Source: Enterobacter soli ATCC BAA-2102 (lineage in GTDB: Bacteria > Pseudomonadota > Gammaproteobacteria > Enterobacterales > Enterobacteriaceae). Taken from it: DNA of 64,000 nucleotides. A model generated the notes under the pieces. That model saw nothing but the letters and a program-made list of their open reading frames with translations, ran no database searches and had not been told where the DNA came from. Positions 1 through 8,848 of this stretch are shown piece after piece. The translations under genes were made by a program, and so were the position numbers. The first letter of the stretch is position 1, and the number at the start of each line of letters is the position of its first letter. The stretch is from assembly GCF_001654845.1 (NCBI RefSeq), contig NZ_LXES01000049.1:121585-185584 (forward strand), read 5' to 3'.

Positions 1-736
1 GGATATTAAAGGTAAAGACGTCAGGAATGAGGATCACCGAACAGGTGGTATCCGCAAGCTCTCGCACCAGATGTTTAATGTACGACTCATCGCTCATCTG
101 CATGGCGATGTAAACGTTGTGGATCTTGCCGGCCTTCGCGTCGTCAATCAGCTGTTCGAAATTGCCGGCCCAGTCGGCAGATACGCCGCCCGGTTTGGCG
201 TCGTGGTAGATCCCTACCCCTTCCAGCCCCAGCCACGGCTCTTTGCGAAAACTGTCCAGCAGCACCTGCCCTACTGGTAAATCGCCTGCAACGGCCACAT
301 AGCGGGTGTTGTAACCCCGATTACGCAGCCAGCCCGCAAAGTAGCGGATCAGGGAACGGCAAACCACCATGCCCAGGCTGGTTAAGACATACCAGCAAAG
401 ATAGGTCACCAGACGGGTGTCAAAATCATGGCTGAATGCCACCAGCCCTGCGCTGAAAATCAGGCTTAACGTCCAGTTCTGAATCAGCAACAGCAGCTCG
501 GTGGTAATTTTGACGCCGCGCCATGAACGGTAGAAATCGGTCACCCCACCGATCATCTGAAACACCACCAGCGCAATCAACGCCATCAGCAAATGCATGT
601 AGAAGAATGGCTGTCCGCTTATCCGGCACACCACCCACAATCCACCGACCATGATGGTGATGTCAGAAAATCGCTGCACCATAGAGATTAACGATGCATT
701 CGTTCTGGCTCGCTCGCGCTTTCTTAGATTCGTCAT
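1..736 (-). CDS. wcaJ: WcaJ, undecaprenyl-phosphate glucose phosphotransferase (5' part; 3' end outside window)
   Basis: Starts colanic acid repeat-unit assembly by moving glucose-1-phosphate from UDP-glucose to undecaprenyl phosphate at the inner membrane. The reading frame opens with ATG at 736 (MTNLRKRERARTNASL) and stays open to the window edge, about 245 residues. What is visible is the N-terminal half: several hydrophobic membrane segments, then a soluble Rossmann-like stretch (RYVAVAGDLPVGQVLL). The catalytic C-terminal sugar-transferase domain lies beyond position 1. It is the most promoter-distal colanic gene here, 47 bp after cpsG. Identity rests on recalled similarity to E. coli WcaJ and on gene order. 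No frameshift is seen in the visible part. Confidence 0.93.
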   Translation of the reverse strand, partial: MTNLRKRERARTNASLISMVQRFSDITIMVGGLWVVCRISGQPFFYMHLLMALIALVVFQMIGGVTDFYRSWRGVKITTELLLLIQNWTLSLIFSAGLVAFSHDFDTRLVTYLCWYVLTSLGMVVCRSLIRYFAGWLRNRGYNTRYVAVAGDLPVGQVLLDSFRKEPWLGLEGVGIYHDAKPGGVSADWAGNFEQLIDDAKAGKIHNVYIAMQMSDESYIKHLVRELADTTCSVILIPDVFTFNI

Positions 737-783
737 CGTTGTTCCTGTTATCGGATCCCCCTCCCATCGGGAGGGGGCAAGTT

Positions 784-2154
784 TTACTGATTCAACAACG
801 CCAGAATGTCCTGCGTTCGCGCTTCCATCAGTGGGACATCCGCCCGCGATTCCACATTCAGACGCACCACCGGCTCGGTGTTTGAAGAACGCAGATTGAA
901 CCGCCACTGCGGGAACGACATGCTGATGCCATCGGTACGATCAATTTCCAGCGCGTGGAGGGCAAAGTGCTGCTCTACGCGGGCGATCGCCTCGGCCGGC
1001 AGCGCCAGCTTGCTGTTGATCTCTCCGCTTGCCGGGAATGCCGCCATACGGTCACGTACCAGTTCGCCCAGCGACTGACCTTTCAGGCACAGCAGCTCCG
1101 TCACCAGCAGCCACGGAATCATCCCGCTGTCGCAGTAAGCAAAATCACGGAAATAGTGGTGGGCGCTCATCTCGCCGCCGTAGATGGCATCTTCTTCACG
1201 CATCCGCTCTTTGATGAACGCGTGACCGGTTTTGGACATCACCGGCTTGCCACCCGCAGCCGCTACCACATCGACGGTATTCCACGACAAACGCGGATCG
1301 TGAATGATCTTCGCCCCCGGATTTTTCTCGAGGAACGCTTCCGCCAGCAGGCCAACGATGTAATAGCCTTCGATAAACTGACCGTTTTCGTCGAACAGGA
1401 AGCAGCGGTCAAAGTCGCCGTCAAAGGCGATACCCATATCGGCGCCGTGTTCGATCACCGCGTTGCGGGTGTCATCGCGGCACTCTGGCAGCAGTGGGTT
1501 AGGAATACCGTTCGGGAAGTTACCGTCCGGGGTGTTGTGCACTTTAATGAAGGTGACCGGGACGTTCAGCGCCTTAAAGCGTGCTTCCAGGGCATCGACA
1601 ACCGGGCCTGCCGCACCGTTCCCGGAGTTAATCACCAGTTTCAGCGGCTTGAGGTTTGCCACGTTGATGTAGCCAAGCAGATGGTCGATGTACTCTTTTT
1701 GCAGATTGATCTGTTTGTAGCTACCGCGTTTTGCTGCATCCACCGGCGGGAAGTCGTTGGCTTCTGCCAGACGCTGTACGTCGCGCAGGCCGGTGTCGCC
1801 GCTGATCGGGCGCGCGCCCTTGCGCACCAGCTTCATGCCGTTGTAGTCCATCGGGTTATGGCTGGCGGTCACTTCGATACCGCCGTCCACGCCCAGGTGG
1901 AAGGTGGCGAAATAGATCTCTTCCGTACCGGAAAGACCAATATCCAGCACGTCGACGCCTGCATCCTGCAACCCTTTTGCCAGCGCGCTTTTCAGTGACG
2001 CACTGGTCAGACGGACATCGCCGCCTAAAACAATGGTTTTTGGCTTGAGATATTCACCATACGCACGGCCAATACGCCACGCGATGTCTTCATTCAGCTC
2101 TTCGCCCAGCTTGCCGCGAATATCGTAGGCTTTAAAACAGCTTAATTTTTCCAT
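784..2154 (-). CDS. cpsG: Phosphomannomutase CpsG (ManB)
   Basis: Converts mannose-6-phosphate to mannose-1-phosphate, the second step toward GDP-mannose and GDP-fucose for colanic acid; cytosolic. The chosen ATG at 2154 gives 456 residues beginning MEKLSCFKAYDIRGKLG, the family's usual length and N-terminus; the frame is open 16 codons further upstream but without similarity there. Visible motifs are the catalytic phosphoserine loop TASHNPMDYNGMK, the metal-binding loop DGDFDRC, the sugar-binding loop GGEMSAHHYF and the phosphate-binding RSSNTEP near the C-terminus, in the order of the alpha-D-phosphohexomutase family. It follows cpsB in the operon, separated by about 110 bp that contain a REP element. 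Confidence 0.97.
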   Translation of the reverse strand: MEKLSCFKAYDIRGKLGEELNEDIAWRIGRAYGEYLKPKTIVLGGDVRLTSASLKSALAKGLQDAGVDVLDIGLSGTEEIYFATFHLGVDGGIEVTASHNPMDYNGMKLVRKGARPISGDTGLRDVQRLAEANDFPPVDAAKRGSYKQINLQKEYIDHLLGYINVANLKPLKLVINSGNGAAGPVVDALEARFKALNVPVTFIKVHNTPDGNFPNGIPNPLLPECRDDTRNAVIEHGADMGIAFDGDFDRCFLFDENGQFIEGYYIVGLLAEAFLEKNPGAKIIHDPRLSWNTVDVVAAAGGKPVMSKTGHAFIKERMREEDAIYGGEMSAHHYFRDFAYCDSGMIPWLLVTELLCLKGQSLGELVRDRMAAFPASGEINSKLALPAEAIARVEQHFALHALEIDRTDGISMSFPQWRFNLRSSNTEPVVRLNVESRADVPLMEARTQDILALLNQ

Positions 2155-2220
2155 GATGACCCCTTTTTCAGGCAACAGTTGGCCCGCCCGATTAACAGGC
2201 AAAATTGTTTTTATTCATTC

Positions 2221-2250
2221 GTAGGCCGGATAAGCGAAGCGCCATCCGGC
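2221..2250. repeat. REP element between cpsB and cpsG
   Basis: Imperfect palindrome of the REP/PU type: GCCGGATAAGCG pairs with CGCCATCCGGC around a short loop. It sits just after the cpsB stop, inside the colanic operon. In E. coli such units fold in mRNA and can stabilise upstream transcript; that role here is inference. Similar units occur at 18768-18845 and 52860-52885. Confidence 0.85.
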
Positions 2251-2263
2251 GTTAAAGACGGCG

Positions 2264-3700
2264 CTAGACCCGGCCGTAACGATCCTGGAAGCGCACAATG
2301 TCGTCCTCTTCCAGATACGAGCCAGAGCGGACTTCGATCAGGTCGAGCGGAATTTTCCCTGGGTTTTCCAGGCAATGCGTCGCGCCCAGCGGGATATACA
2401 CCGACTCGTTTTCACCAATCAGTTTGATTTCACCGTCGATGGTCACTTTGGCGGTTCCGGCCACTACGACCCAGTGTTCGGCGCGGTGGTGATGCATCTG
2501 CACTGACAGCCCTTCCCCTGGCTTCACGGTGATGCGTTTTACCTGGTAGCGATCGCCGGAATCAATGGAGTCATATTTGCCCCACGGGCGATACACTTCG
2601 CGGTGAATGTGGTGTTCATGGCGGCCATCAGCCTTGATCCTTTCCACCACTTTTTTGACGTCCTGAACTGCGTTACGGTCAGCAATCAGCACGGCATCTT
2701 TCGTCTGAACGACCACCAGATCCTTCACGCCCACCGTGGTAACCAGCCCGGATTCAGCGTACACATAGCTGTTCTCCGTTTTATGGCTGATTACATCACC
2801 ATGGTGGACATTGCCCTCCGGGGTGTGCGCGCTGATCTCCCACAGGGATGACCATGAGCCAACGTCGCTCCAGCCCGCATCCATCGGCACCACCACCGCA
2901 TCGGCGGTGCGCTCCATCACGGCATAGTCAATGGACTCTTCCGGACAGGCGAGGAAGGCTTCTTCATCCACCCGGACAAAGTCGAGATCCGGGTCAACCG
3001 CATCCATGGCTTTTTCACAGGCGCTGAGGATATCCGGGCGGAATTTTTCCAGCTCTTCCAGATAGCGCCCGGCGCGGAACAGGAACATACCGCTGTTCCA
3101 GTAGTATTCACCGCTGGCGACATAGGCCTGCGCGGTTTCCAGATTCGGTTTTTCGACAAACTGCGCCACGTTAAACGCCAGGCTCTCGCCTTCGCCCGGC
3201 GTGACATCGCCCCGGCGAATGTAGCCATAACCGGTTTCCGGCAGGTCTGGCACGATCCCGAAGGTCACCAGCTTGCCACTCTCGGCGTAAGGAATGGCGG
3301 AACGTACCGCGTCACGGAAGCTGTCTTCCTGCTGGATAACATGGTCAGCGGCCAGCACCAGCATCATCGGATCACAGTCCGGGCAACTGCGTTTTGCCGC
3401 CAGCGCCGCCAGCGCAATGGCAGGTGCCGTATTACGTCCCGCCGGCTCCAGAATGATGTTTTCAGTCAGCTTGTTGAGCTGACGCAGCTGCTCGGCCACG
3501 ATAAAGCGGTGTTGTTCATTACAAATCACCACCGGGCTTTCGCACTCCACGCCGTTCAGACGGGACACCGTCGTTTGCAGCATGGTGAGATCCCCTTTCA
3601 GGCAGAGGAACTGTTTTGGATAGAGCACGCGGGACAGCGGCCACAACCGGCTACCAGAGCCACCAGCCATCACGACCGGAAAAAGTTTGGTTTGACTCAT
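2264..3700 (-). CDS. cpsB: Mannose-1-phosphate guanylyltransferase CpsB (ManC)
   Basis: Makes GDP-mannose from mannose-1-phosphate and GTP, the precursor of GDP-L-fucose. The N-terminal nucleotidyltransferase signature VVMAGGSGSRLWPLSR is at about residues 9-24, and FVEKPN lies further in. The C-terminal third is a cupin-like domain (HHRAEHWVVVAGTAKV), as in type II GMP enzymes. Two adjacent ATGs occur at 3703 and 3700. I take the second because it leaves 7 nt after the GGGG ribosome site and gives 478 residues, the E. coli length; the first would give 479. The start touches the wcaI stop, so the two are translationally linked. Confidence 0.97.
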   Translation of the reverse strand: MSQTKLFPVVMAGGSGSRLWPLSRVLYPKQFLCLKGDLTMLQTTVSRLNGVECESPVVICNEQHRFIVAEQLRQLNKLTENIILEPAGRNTAPAIALAALAAKRSCPDCDPMMLVLAADHVIQQEDSFRDAVRSAIPYAESGKLVTFGIVPDLPETGYGYIRRGDVTPGEGESLAFNVAQFVEKPNLETAQAYVASGEYYWNSGMFLFRAGRYLEELEKFRPDILSACEKAMDAVDPDLDFVRVDEEAFLACPEESIDYAVMERTADAVVVPMDAGWSDVGSWSSLWEISAHTPEGNVHHGDVISHKTENSYVYAESGLVTTVGVKDLVVVQTKDAVLIADRNAVQDVKKVVERIKADGRHEHHIHREVYRPWGKYDSIDSGDRYQVKRITVKPGEGLSVQMHHHRAEHWVVVAGTAKVTIDGEIKLIGENESVYIPLGATHCLENPGKIPLDLIEVRSGSYLEEDDIVRFQDRYGRV

Positions 3701-3703
3701 CAT

Positions 3704-4927
3704 TTATCCCCGTATATCTGCAATAAATTGGCTAAGGACGTTCTCTTTTTCGAGCGTCCGCCCGGCATATTCACGTGCCACGATGTTCTCTTTCGGCAGC
3801 GCGAGCGCCTGTTCGATCCCGGTAACCAGCGCCTCAACGGACTCTGGCTCAACACAAACCGCAATTCCCGGGTAGTTGTCGCACAGCTGACCCAGCTCGG
3901 TATCAGCCTCGGCAGTGATTACCGCATTACCGCCTACCGCCAGAATGTTGGTCAGTTTTGATGGCAGCACAGCATCTGCTGCACCGCGTTTTTGTACCAC
4001 CAGATGGCAGTCCCCCATCTTCAGCAGCGCCGGCAACGCCTCGTAAGGCTGAAGCGGGTAAAATTTCACATTTGTCAGGCCACGTTCGCTGACCATTTTT
4101 TCCAGGCGCGCTTTACCGCCACCCTGCCCGACAATCACAAACGTCAGAGCATGGTTGCTAAGCTGTTCGGCCGCCTCAACCACGCTTTCAAGCCCCTGTT
4201 TTTCACCGATGTTGCCCGAGTAAAGAATGATTTTTTTATCTTCAGGCAAACCGAGTTGTTCACGCAGCGCCAGGGCATCGTGTTCAGATACATCGCGAAA
4301 ACGCGCCACTTCAGACCAGTTAGGGAAAAAGATCACTTTTTCCGCTGCGACGCCTTTCTCCTGCGCTTTATTCATCATCGAGCGCGAGATGGTCGAGACG
4401 TAATCCACGTTATGCAGGCCGCTACGTTCAAACGCGCTGGCCAGTTTTGCCACCTTGCCACCTTTGCCTTTCCCGGCCATCCCCAGTCCCAGCATGGCGT
4501 CCACTTCGTAGTCCTGGATGTGCAGCAAAGTTCGCGCACCTGAAAGCTTGCCCAGCAGGCGCATTCCTGGCGTGCAAAACAGCGTGGGCACCACGCCAAT
4601 AATGAGTTCAGGTTTCCAGCGACGCTGCGCCATCAGCGGGAAAAAGCTGCTCAGGGCAAAACTGCCGAGATGAATTAAACGTTTCAGCGTTGACGGCTGT
4701 GTTGGCACATACAACGGGCAACGCCAGACGGTTGCAGCGCCCTGCTCACGGCGATAGCGCCAGCCCGAGTAGCGTGCGCCCACCTGCCATTCCGGGTAGT
4801 AAGGCGGCGCGGTAATGACACGCACGTCATGTCCCTGCTCCGCCATCCACTCAACCATTTCGCCGGTGTATTTCCCGATGCCGGTAAGTTCCGGCGAGTA
4901 GTTGATTCCGTATACGAGGATTTTCAT
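3704..4927 (-). CDS. wcaI: Colanic acid fucosyltransferase WcaI
   Basis: A 407-residue GT-B glycosyltransferase. The N-terminus MKILVYGINYSPELTGIGKY and the C-terminal donor-binding region (ILYSGNIGEKQGLESVVEAAEQL, then the acidic loop near VLPSKLTNILAVGG) match GT4 enzymes. In E. coli WcaI is assigned to fucose addition to the lipid-linked glucose; the substrate here is inferred from that orthology. The start overlaps the gmm stop by 4 bp (ATGA), and the stop abuts cpsB. Cytosolic face of the inner membrane. No anomalies seen. Confidence 0.95.
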   Translation of the reverse strand: MKILVYGINYSPELTGIGKYTGEMVEWMAEQGHDVRVITAPPYYPEWQVGARYSGWRYRREQGAATVWRCPLYVPTQPSTLKRLIHLGSFALSSFFPLMAQRRWKPELIIGVVPTLFCTPGMRLLGKLSGARTLLHIQDYEVDAMLGLGMAGKGKGGKVAKLASAFERSGLHNVDYVSTISRSMMNKAQEKGVAAEKVIFFPNWSEVARFRDVSEHDALALREQLGLPEDKKIILYSGNIGEKQGLESVVEAAEQLSNHALTFVIVGQGGGKARLEKMVSERGLTNVKFYPLQPYEALPALLKMGDCHLVVQKRGAADAVLPSKLTNILAVGGNAVITAEADTELGQLCDNYPGIAVCVEPESVEALVTGIEQALALPKENIVAREYAGRTLEKENVLSQFIADIRG

Positions 4928-5403
4928 ATGCCCGGTACCCCGGCCTGACGTTCTGCGAGGAAATAGGCCCGACTGTTGTCATGCACATTGTCGCTTGCCA
5001 GTAACGCCTCTGGCGTCTGCCAGCGGTAATCGTCATGCTGAGCATCAGGCAGACGCAAATCTGCCTGATTCACCTTCAGGCAAAAACCGAGTACCACGTA
5101 GTGCGTGGTGAAATCAGCCCCGGAAAAGTTATCGTCGTAGAAGTGCTGCCAGACCCCGTAAAACTGGCCTGCGGACTGCGGCAAGCGCAGCCCGAGTTCC
5201 GCCAGGGTAAGACGCGCGAAAGCATCCGCGAGCGTCTCATCCTTCTGTACACGTCCACCGGGTACGAACCAGTACCCTTGTGCAGGGCGGTTGGTTCGTT
5301 TCCCCAGCAAGAACTCGCCGCGTTCGTTCTCCACAATCAAATCGATTGAGATAAGCGGAGTGGAACGGACTACCGTGGCAAAGTCTTCCTGATTTAAAAA
5401 CAT
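4924..5403 (-). CDS. gmm: GDP-mannose mannosyl hydrolase Gmm (NudD/WcaH)
   Basis: A Nudix-family enzyme that hydrolyses GDP-mannose or GDP-glucose to GDP and sugar, thought to tune GDP-mannose levels beside capsule synthesis. The start at 5403 (MFLNQEDFATVVRSTPL) gives 159 residues, the known E. coli length; the open frame extends 13 codons upstream into fcl, but that part lacks similarity. A Nudix-like helix region is visible (GGRVQKDETLADAFARL...AELGL); this subfamily is known to lack one conserved Nudix glutamate, and the modified box is seen here too. It lies 2 bp after fcl and overlaps wcaI by 4 bp. Confidence 0.96.
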   Translation of the reverse strand: MFLNQEDFATVVRSTPLISIDLIVENERGEFLLGKRTNRPAQGYWFVPGGRVQKDETLADAFARLTLAELGLRLPQSAGQFYGVWQHFYDDNFSGADFTTHYVVLGFCLKVNQADLRLPDAQHDDYRWQTPEALLASDNVHDNSRAYFLAERQAGVPGI

Positions 5404-5405
5404 GT

Positions 5406-6371
5406 TTACCCCCGGAAGCGGTGCTGGTTTTCCAGGAACCACTGATAGGTGCTGGCAAGCCCCTGCTCAAGTGACACCTCGTGATACCAGCCCAACTGAT
5501 GCAGGCGCGTGACATCCAGTAACTTACGTGGCGTGCCGTCAGGTTTTGTGGCGTCGAACACCACGCGGCCTTTGTAGCCCACCACCTTTGCCAGAGTTTG
5601 CGCCAGCTCGCGAATAGTGCAATCCACGCCGGTCCCCACGTTAATGTGTGAGAGCATCGGTTGCGTGTTTTCCTGCCACACTTCGCGATCCAGCTCCATC
5701 ACGTGAATGCTGGCTGCCGCCATGTCGTCCACGTGCAGAAACTCACGCATTGGCGTACCGCTTCCCCACACCACCACATCCGGTGCGTTTTCAGCCGTTG
5801 CTTCGTGAAAGCGGCGCAGCAGCGCCGGGATCACGTGCGAATTGCTCGGGTGGAAATTATCGTTCGGCCCATACAGGTTAGTCGGCATGACCGAGCGATA
5901 ATCGCGGTCGTACTGGCGGTTATAGGACTCGCACAGCTTGATCCCGGCAATCTTGGCAATGGCGTACGGCTCGTTGGTTGCCTCGAGCGTGCCTTGCAGC
6001 AACTCGCTTTCCGCCATCGGCTGTTTCGCCATTTTCGGGTAGATACAGGATGAACCGAGGAACAGCAGCTTATTCACGTTGTGCAGATGCGCGGCGTGAA
6101 TAATGTTGCTCTCAATCATCATGTTCTCGTAGATGAAATCAGCCGGGTAAGTGTTGTTAGCGACAATACCGCCCACCTTAGCCGCCGCCAGATACACCTG
6201 ATCGATACGCGAGTCTGCAAAGAAATCCTGCACGGCTTTGCTGTCGAGCAAATTCAGTTCGTCACGCGTACGGACAATCACCTCAACGTCACCACGTTGT
6301 TCCAGCTGGCGGACAATGGCGGAACCCACCATGCCGCGATGACCGGCGACAAAAATACGTTGTTTGGTCAT
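5406..6371 (-). CDS. fcl: GDP-L-fucose synthase Fcl (WcaG)
   Basis: Dual-function epimerase/reductase that turns GDP-4-keto-6-deoxymannose into GDP-L-fucose using NADPH. It has 321 residues, as in E. coli. It is a short-chain dehydrogenase/reductase fold with the nucleotide motif GHRGMVGSA (residues 10-18), Ser107 and Cys109 in GSSCIYP, and the Tyr136-x3-Lys140 pair in EPYAIAK. It acts directly after gmd in the pathway and in the operon, 2 bp from gmd on one side and 2 bp from gmm on the other. No missing catalytic residue. Confidence 0.98.
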   Translation of the reverse strand: MTKQRIFVAGHRGMVGSAIVRQLEQRGDVEVIVRTRDELNLLDSKAVQDFFADSRIDQVYLAAAKVGGIVANNTYPADFIYENMMIESNIIHAAHLHNVNKLLFLGSSCIYPKMAKQPMAESELLQGTLEATNEPYAIAKIAGIKLCESYNRQYDRDYRSVMPTNLYGPNDNFHPSNSHVIPALLRRFHEATAENAPDVVVWGSGTPMREFLHVDDMAAASIHVMELDREVWQENTQPMLSHINVGTGVDCTIRELAQTLAKVVGYKGRVVFDATKPDGTPRKLLDVTRLHQLGWYHEVSLEQGLASTYQWFLENQHRFRG

Positions 6372-6373
6372 TC

Positions 6374-7495
6374 TCAGGACTCCAGCGCGATGGCAACCTC
6401 GTAGCCGTGGGACTTCAGCAGTGAGTGTTTCTTCGCCGCTTCAAGGTCTTTGGCTACCATTTCAGACACCATCTCCTGAAGAGTGGTCTCTGGTTTCCAG
6501 CCCAGCACTTCGTGCGCTTTGGTTGGGTCGCCCAGCAGGGTTTCCACCTCCGCAGGACGGAAGTAACGCGGGTCAACCTGAACAATTACATCACCCGGTT
6601 TCACGCCCGGTGCATCATGACCAGTTACGGAAACAACAATACCTTTCTCGTCAACGCCGGTGCCTTCAAAGCGCAGTTTGATGCCCAACTGTGCCGCAGC
6701 CATTTCCACGAAACGACGCACGGAATACTGCACGCCAGTCGCAATCACGAAGTCTTCTGGTTTGTCCTGTTGCAGCATCATCCACTGCATTTTCACGTAG
6801 TCTTTGGCATGGCCCCAGTCACGCAGAGAATCCATGTTGCCCAGGTGCAGGCAAGACTCCAGACCCTGTGCAATGTTGGCGATCGCACGGGTAATTTTAC
6901 GGGTCACGAAGGTTTCACCACGGCGCGGGGATTCGTGGTTGAACAGAATGCCGTTACACGCATACATGCCGTAGGATTCACGGTAGTTTACGGTGATCCA
7001 GTAGGCGTACAGTTTGGCTACCGCATACGGCGAGCGTGGGTAGAACGGAGTGGTTTCTTTCTGCGGGATTTCCTGCACCAGGCCATACAGCTCTGAGGTA
7101 GACGCCTGGTAGAAACGGGTTTTCTTCTCAAGACCGAGGAAGCGGATCGCCTCCAGCAGGCGCAGCGTACCCATGGCATCCACGTCAGCGGTATATTCCG
7201 GGGATTCAAACGACACGGCCACGTGGCTCATCGCACCCAGGTTGTAGACTTCATCCGGCTGTACTTCTTGCAGAATACGGGTCAGGTTAGAGGTATCCGT
7301 CAGGTCGCCGTAGTGCAGGTGGAATTTCGGGTTTGTCGCATGAGGATCCTGATAGATATGGTCCACACGCTCGGTGTTGAACGAAGAGGCACGACGTTTA
7401 ATACCGTGTACTTCATAACCTTTCTCCAGCAGCAATTCTGCCAGGTAAGAACCATCCTGTCCGGTAACGCCGGTGATGAGAGCGACTTTAGACAT
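6374..7495 (-). CDS. gmd: GDP-mannose 4,6-dehydratase Gmd
   Basis: First committed step to GDP-L-fucose: GDP-mannose to GDP-4-keto-6-deoxymannose, NADP-dependent, cytosolic. The start at 7495 (MSKVALITGVTGQDGSYLAE) gives 373 residues, the E. coli length; an open extension of 8 codons upstream overlaps the end of wcaF and is not supported. The dinucleotide-binding loop is GVTGQDGSY (residues 9-17), and the catalytic Thr133, Glu135, Tyr157 and Lys161 are all present in STSELYG and SPYAVAK. Sits 20 bp after wcaF. Confidence 0.98.
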   Translation of the reverse strand: MSKVALITGVTGQDGSYLAELLLEKGYEVHGIKRRASSFNTERVDHIYQDPHATNPKFHLHYGDLTDTSNLTRILQEVQPDEVYNLGAMSHVAVSFESPEYTADVDAMGTLRLLEAIRFLGLEKKTRFYQASTSELYGLVQEIPQKETTPFYPRSPYAVAKLYAYWITVNYRESYGMYACNGILFNHESPRRGETFVTRKITRAIANIAQGLESCLHLGNMDSLRDWGHAKDYVKMQWMMLQQDKPEDFVIATGVQYSVRRFVEMAAAQLGIKLRFEGTGVDEKGIVVSVTGHDAPGVKPGDVIVQVDPRYFRPAEVETLLGDPTKAHEVLGWKPETTLQEMVSEMVAKDLEAAKKHSLLKSHGYEVAIALES

Positions 7496-7515
7496 ATTTA
7501 TTTCCTCTGTACTTA

Positions 7516-8070
7516 TCAAAGTTTTTCAGTTTCTACGCGTTCGCGTATCACCACTGCGGGATTGCCCCGGCAAACCTTATTTGCCGGAAGCGATTTAAAA
7601 ACGCTGCTGCGAGCGCCAATAACGGTGCCATCGCCAACAGAAACACCCGGTGCGACAAAAACATCTGTCGCCAGCCAGCATTTTTCGCCAATCACTATTG
7701 GCGAAGCGGTAATATCAAAATGCTGACTCATAAAATCATGACTACCGGTACACAAATAACACTTCTGAGATACCACTGAATTCGCACCAATGGTGATATC
7801 ACCCAGACTATATAACACCGCGTCATCCCCCACCCAGGCGTAATCACCGAGCGTTAATTTCCACGGATACGTAATTTTGACTGACGGGCGAATGACTACG
7901 TTTTTTCCGATTTTTGCACCGAACAAGCGTAATAAAAATGCGCGCCAGCGATACAGTATTTGTGGTGACCAGGCAAATAACGTGGCCTGCACTGCCCACC
8001 ATAACTGCACCTTAATACCGTTTCCGCCCCGAAAACCTTTCGGCACGGAGAATCCCTTGAGTTCCTGCAT
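7516..8070 (-). CDS. wcaF: Colanic acid O-acetyltransferase WcaF
   Basis: A 184-residue left-handed beta-helix (hexapeptide repeat) acetyltransferase of the NodL/LacA/CysE group. The repeat stretch is seen as NVVIRPSVKI, ITIGANSVVSQ, PIVIGEKCWL and VSVGDGTVIGARS, ending in the typical RGNPAVVIRERVE. In E. coli it acetylates the first-fucose region of the colanic repeat unit; the exact sugar here is inferred. It is 15 bp downstream of wcaE and acts in the cytosol before flipping. Confidence 0.95.
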   Translation of the reverse strand: MQELKGFSVPKGFRGGNGIKVQLWWAVQATLFAWSPQILYRWRAFLLRLFGAKIGKNVVIRPSVKITYPWKLTLGDYAWVGDDAVLYSLGDITIGANSVVSQKCYLCTGSHDFMSQHFDITASPIVIGEKCWLATDVFVAPGVSVGDGTVIGARSSVFKSLPANKVCRGNPAVVIRERVETEKL

Positions 8071-8085
8071 TACGCTTCCTTATAT

Positions 8086-8832
8086 TCAGACTTTGTTATA
8101 TAAGGCTTTCGTTTTACCCGTCGTTTTCAGACGTAATAAATAGGATAATTCCGCCAGTGGCCCCGGCATTCGCAATATATTGCGCTGCACGTTTTTTGCA
8201 TCCTGGCACAATTCCAGATTATTCGAGGTTGACACCCCACCCATCGAAAATTCAGACACCGTGCCTTTAATTCGACGAAACGGGTAACCTGACTTATACA
8301 AACTTGCTGCCAGTGCATAATCTGATGACACTTTATACTGCAAATCATACGGCTGTTTTTTCAGCCCTGCGGTCGGGAAGAAAATAGCCTGATGGCTGGC
8401 CGGTAAACTGTGGTAGATATACCAGCCGGGTTTCGCACTACGCAGAACTTTATGGTCATCGCCGAAATCCAGAAGCGCATCACCGATATACATGGCGTCC
8501 TCTTTCTGGCGCGCCAGCTGACGGGCAAAGAGTGCAACATCTTCATGGAACACATCACCGGAATTCAGAAAGATGGCATAGCGCCCCTGGGCCATATCGA
8601 TGCCCTTGTTCATGGCGTCGTAGATGCCTTTATCTTTCTCGCTGATGTAACGTAAGTTGAACTCCCCATTGAGTTTTTCCAGAAAATCAGCCGTACCGTC
8701 ATTCGAGCCGCCATCCACGACAATCCATTCAAATGTGAGGCTTGGATCGCGTGCCAGGTTGCGCAGCGAGCGCCATGTTTTTACCACGCCTTCATAATTG
8801 CGAAAGGCGACAGTAACCACACTAAGAAACAT
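8086..8832 (-). CDS. wcaE: Colanic acid glycosyltransferase WcaE
   Basis: A 248-residue GT-A (GT2-like) transferase. The N-terminus MFLSVVTVAFRNYEGVVKTW and the nucleotide-sugar region EWIVVDGGSNDGT mark the fold, followed by ISEKDKGIYDAMNKGI and FLNSGDVFHE, where the metal-binding DxD is replaced by a single aspartate in the SGD motif, usual in this subfamily. It adds one sugar of the colanic hexasaccharide at the inner-membrane cytosolic face. It lies between wcaD (16 bp) and wcaF (15 bp). Confidence 0.94.
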   Translation of the reverse strand: MFLSVVTVAFRNYEGVVKTWRSLRNLARDPSLTFEWIVVDGGSNDGTADFLEKLNGEFNLRYISEKDKGIYDAMNKGIDMAQGRYAIFLNSGDVFHEDVALFARQLARQKEDAMYIGDALLDFGDDHKVLRSAKPGWYIYHSLPASHQAIFFPTAGLKKQPYDLQYKVSSDYALAASLYKSGYPFRRIKGTVSEFSMGGVSTSNNLELCQDAKNVQRNILRMPGPLAELSYLLRLKTTGKTKALYNKV

Positions 8833-8848
8833 AAATCACCTCATTTCG

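Noticed and set aside
955..1998. 347-codon open frame on the plus strand across cpsG
   Set aside because: Antisense shadow of a highly conserved gene; no ribosome site, and the translation has the His/Gln/Val-rich look of a reverse-frame artefact.
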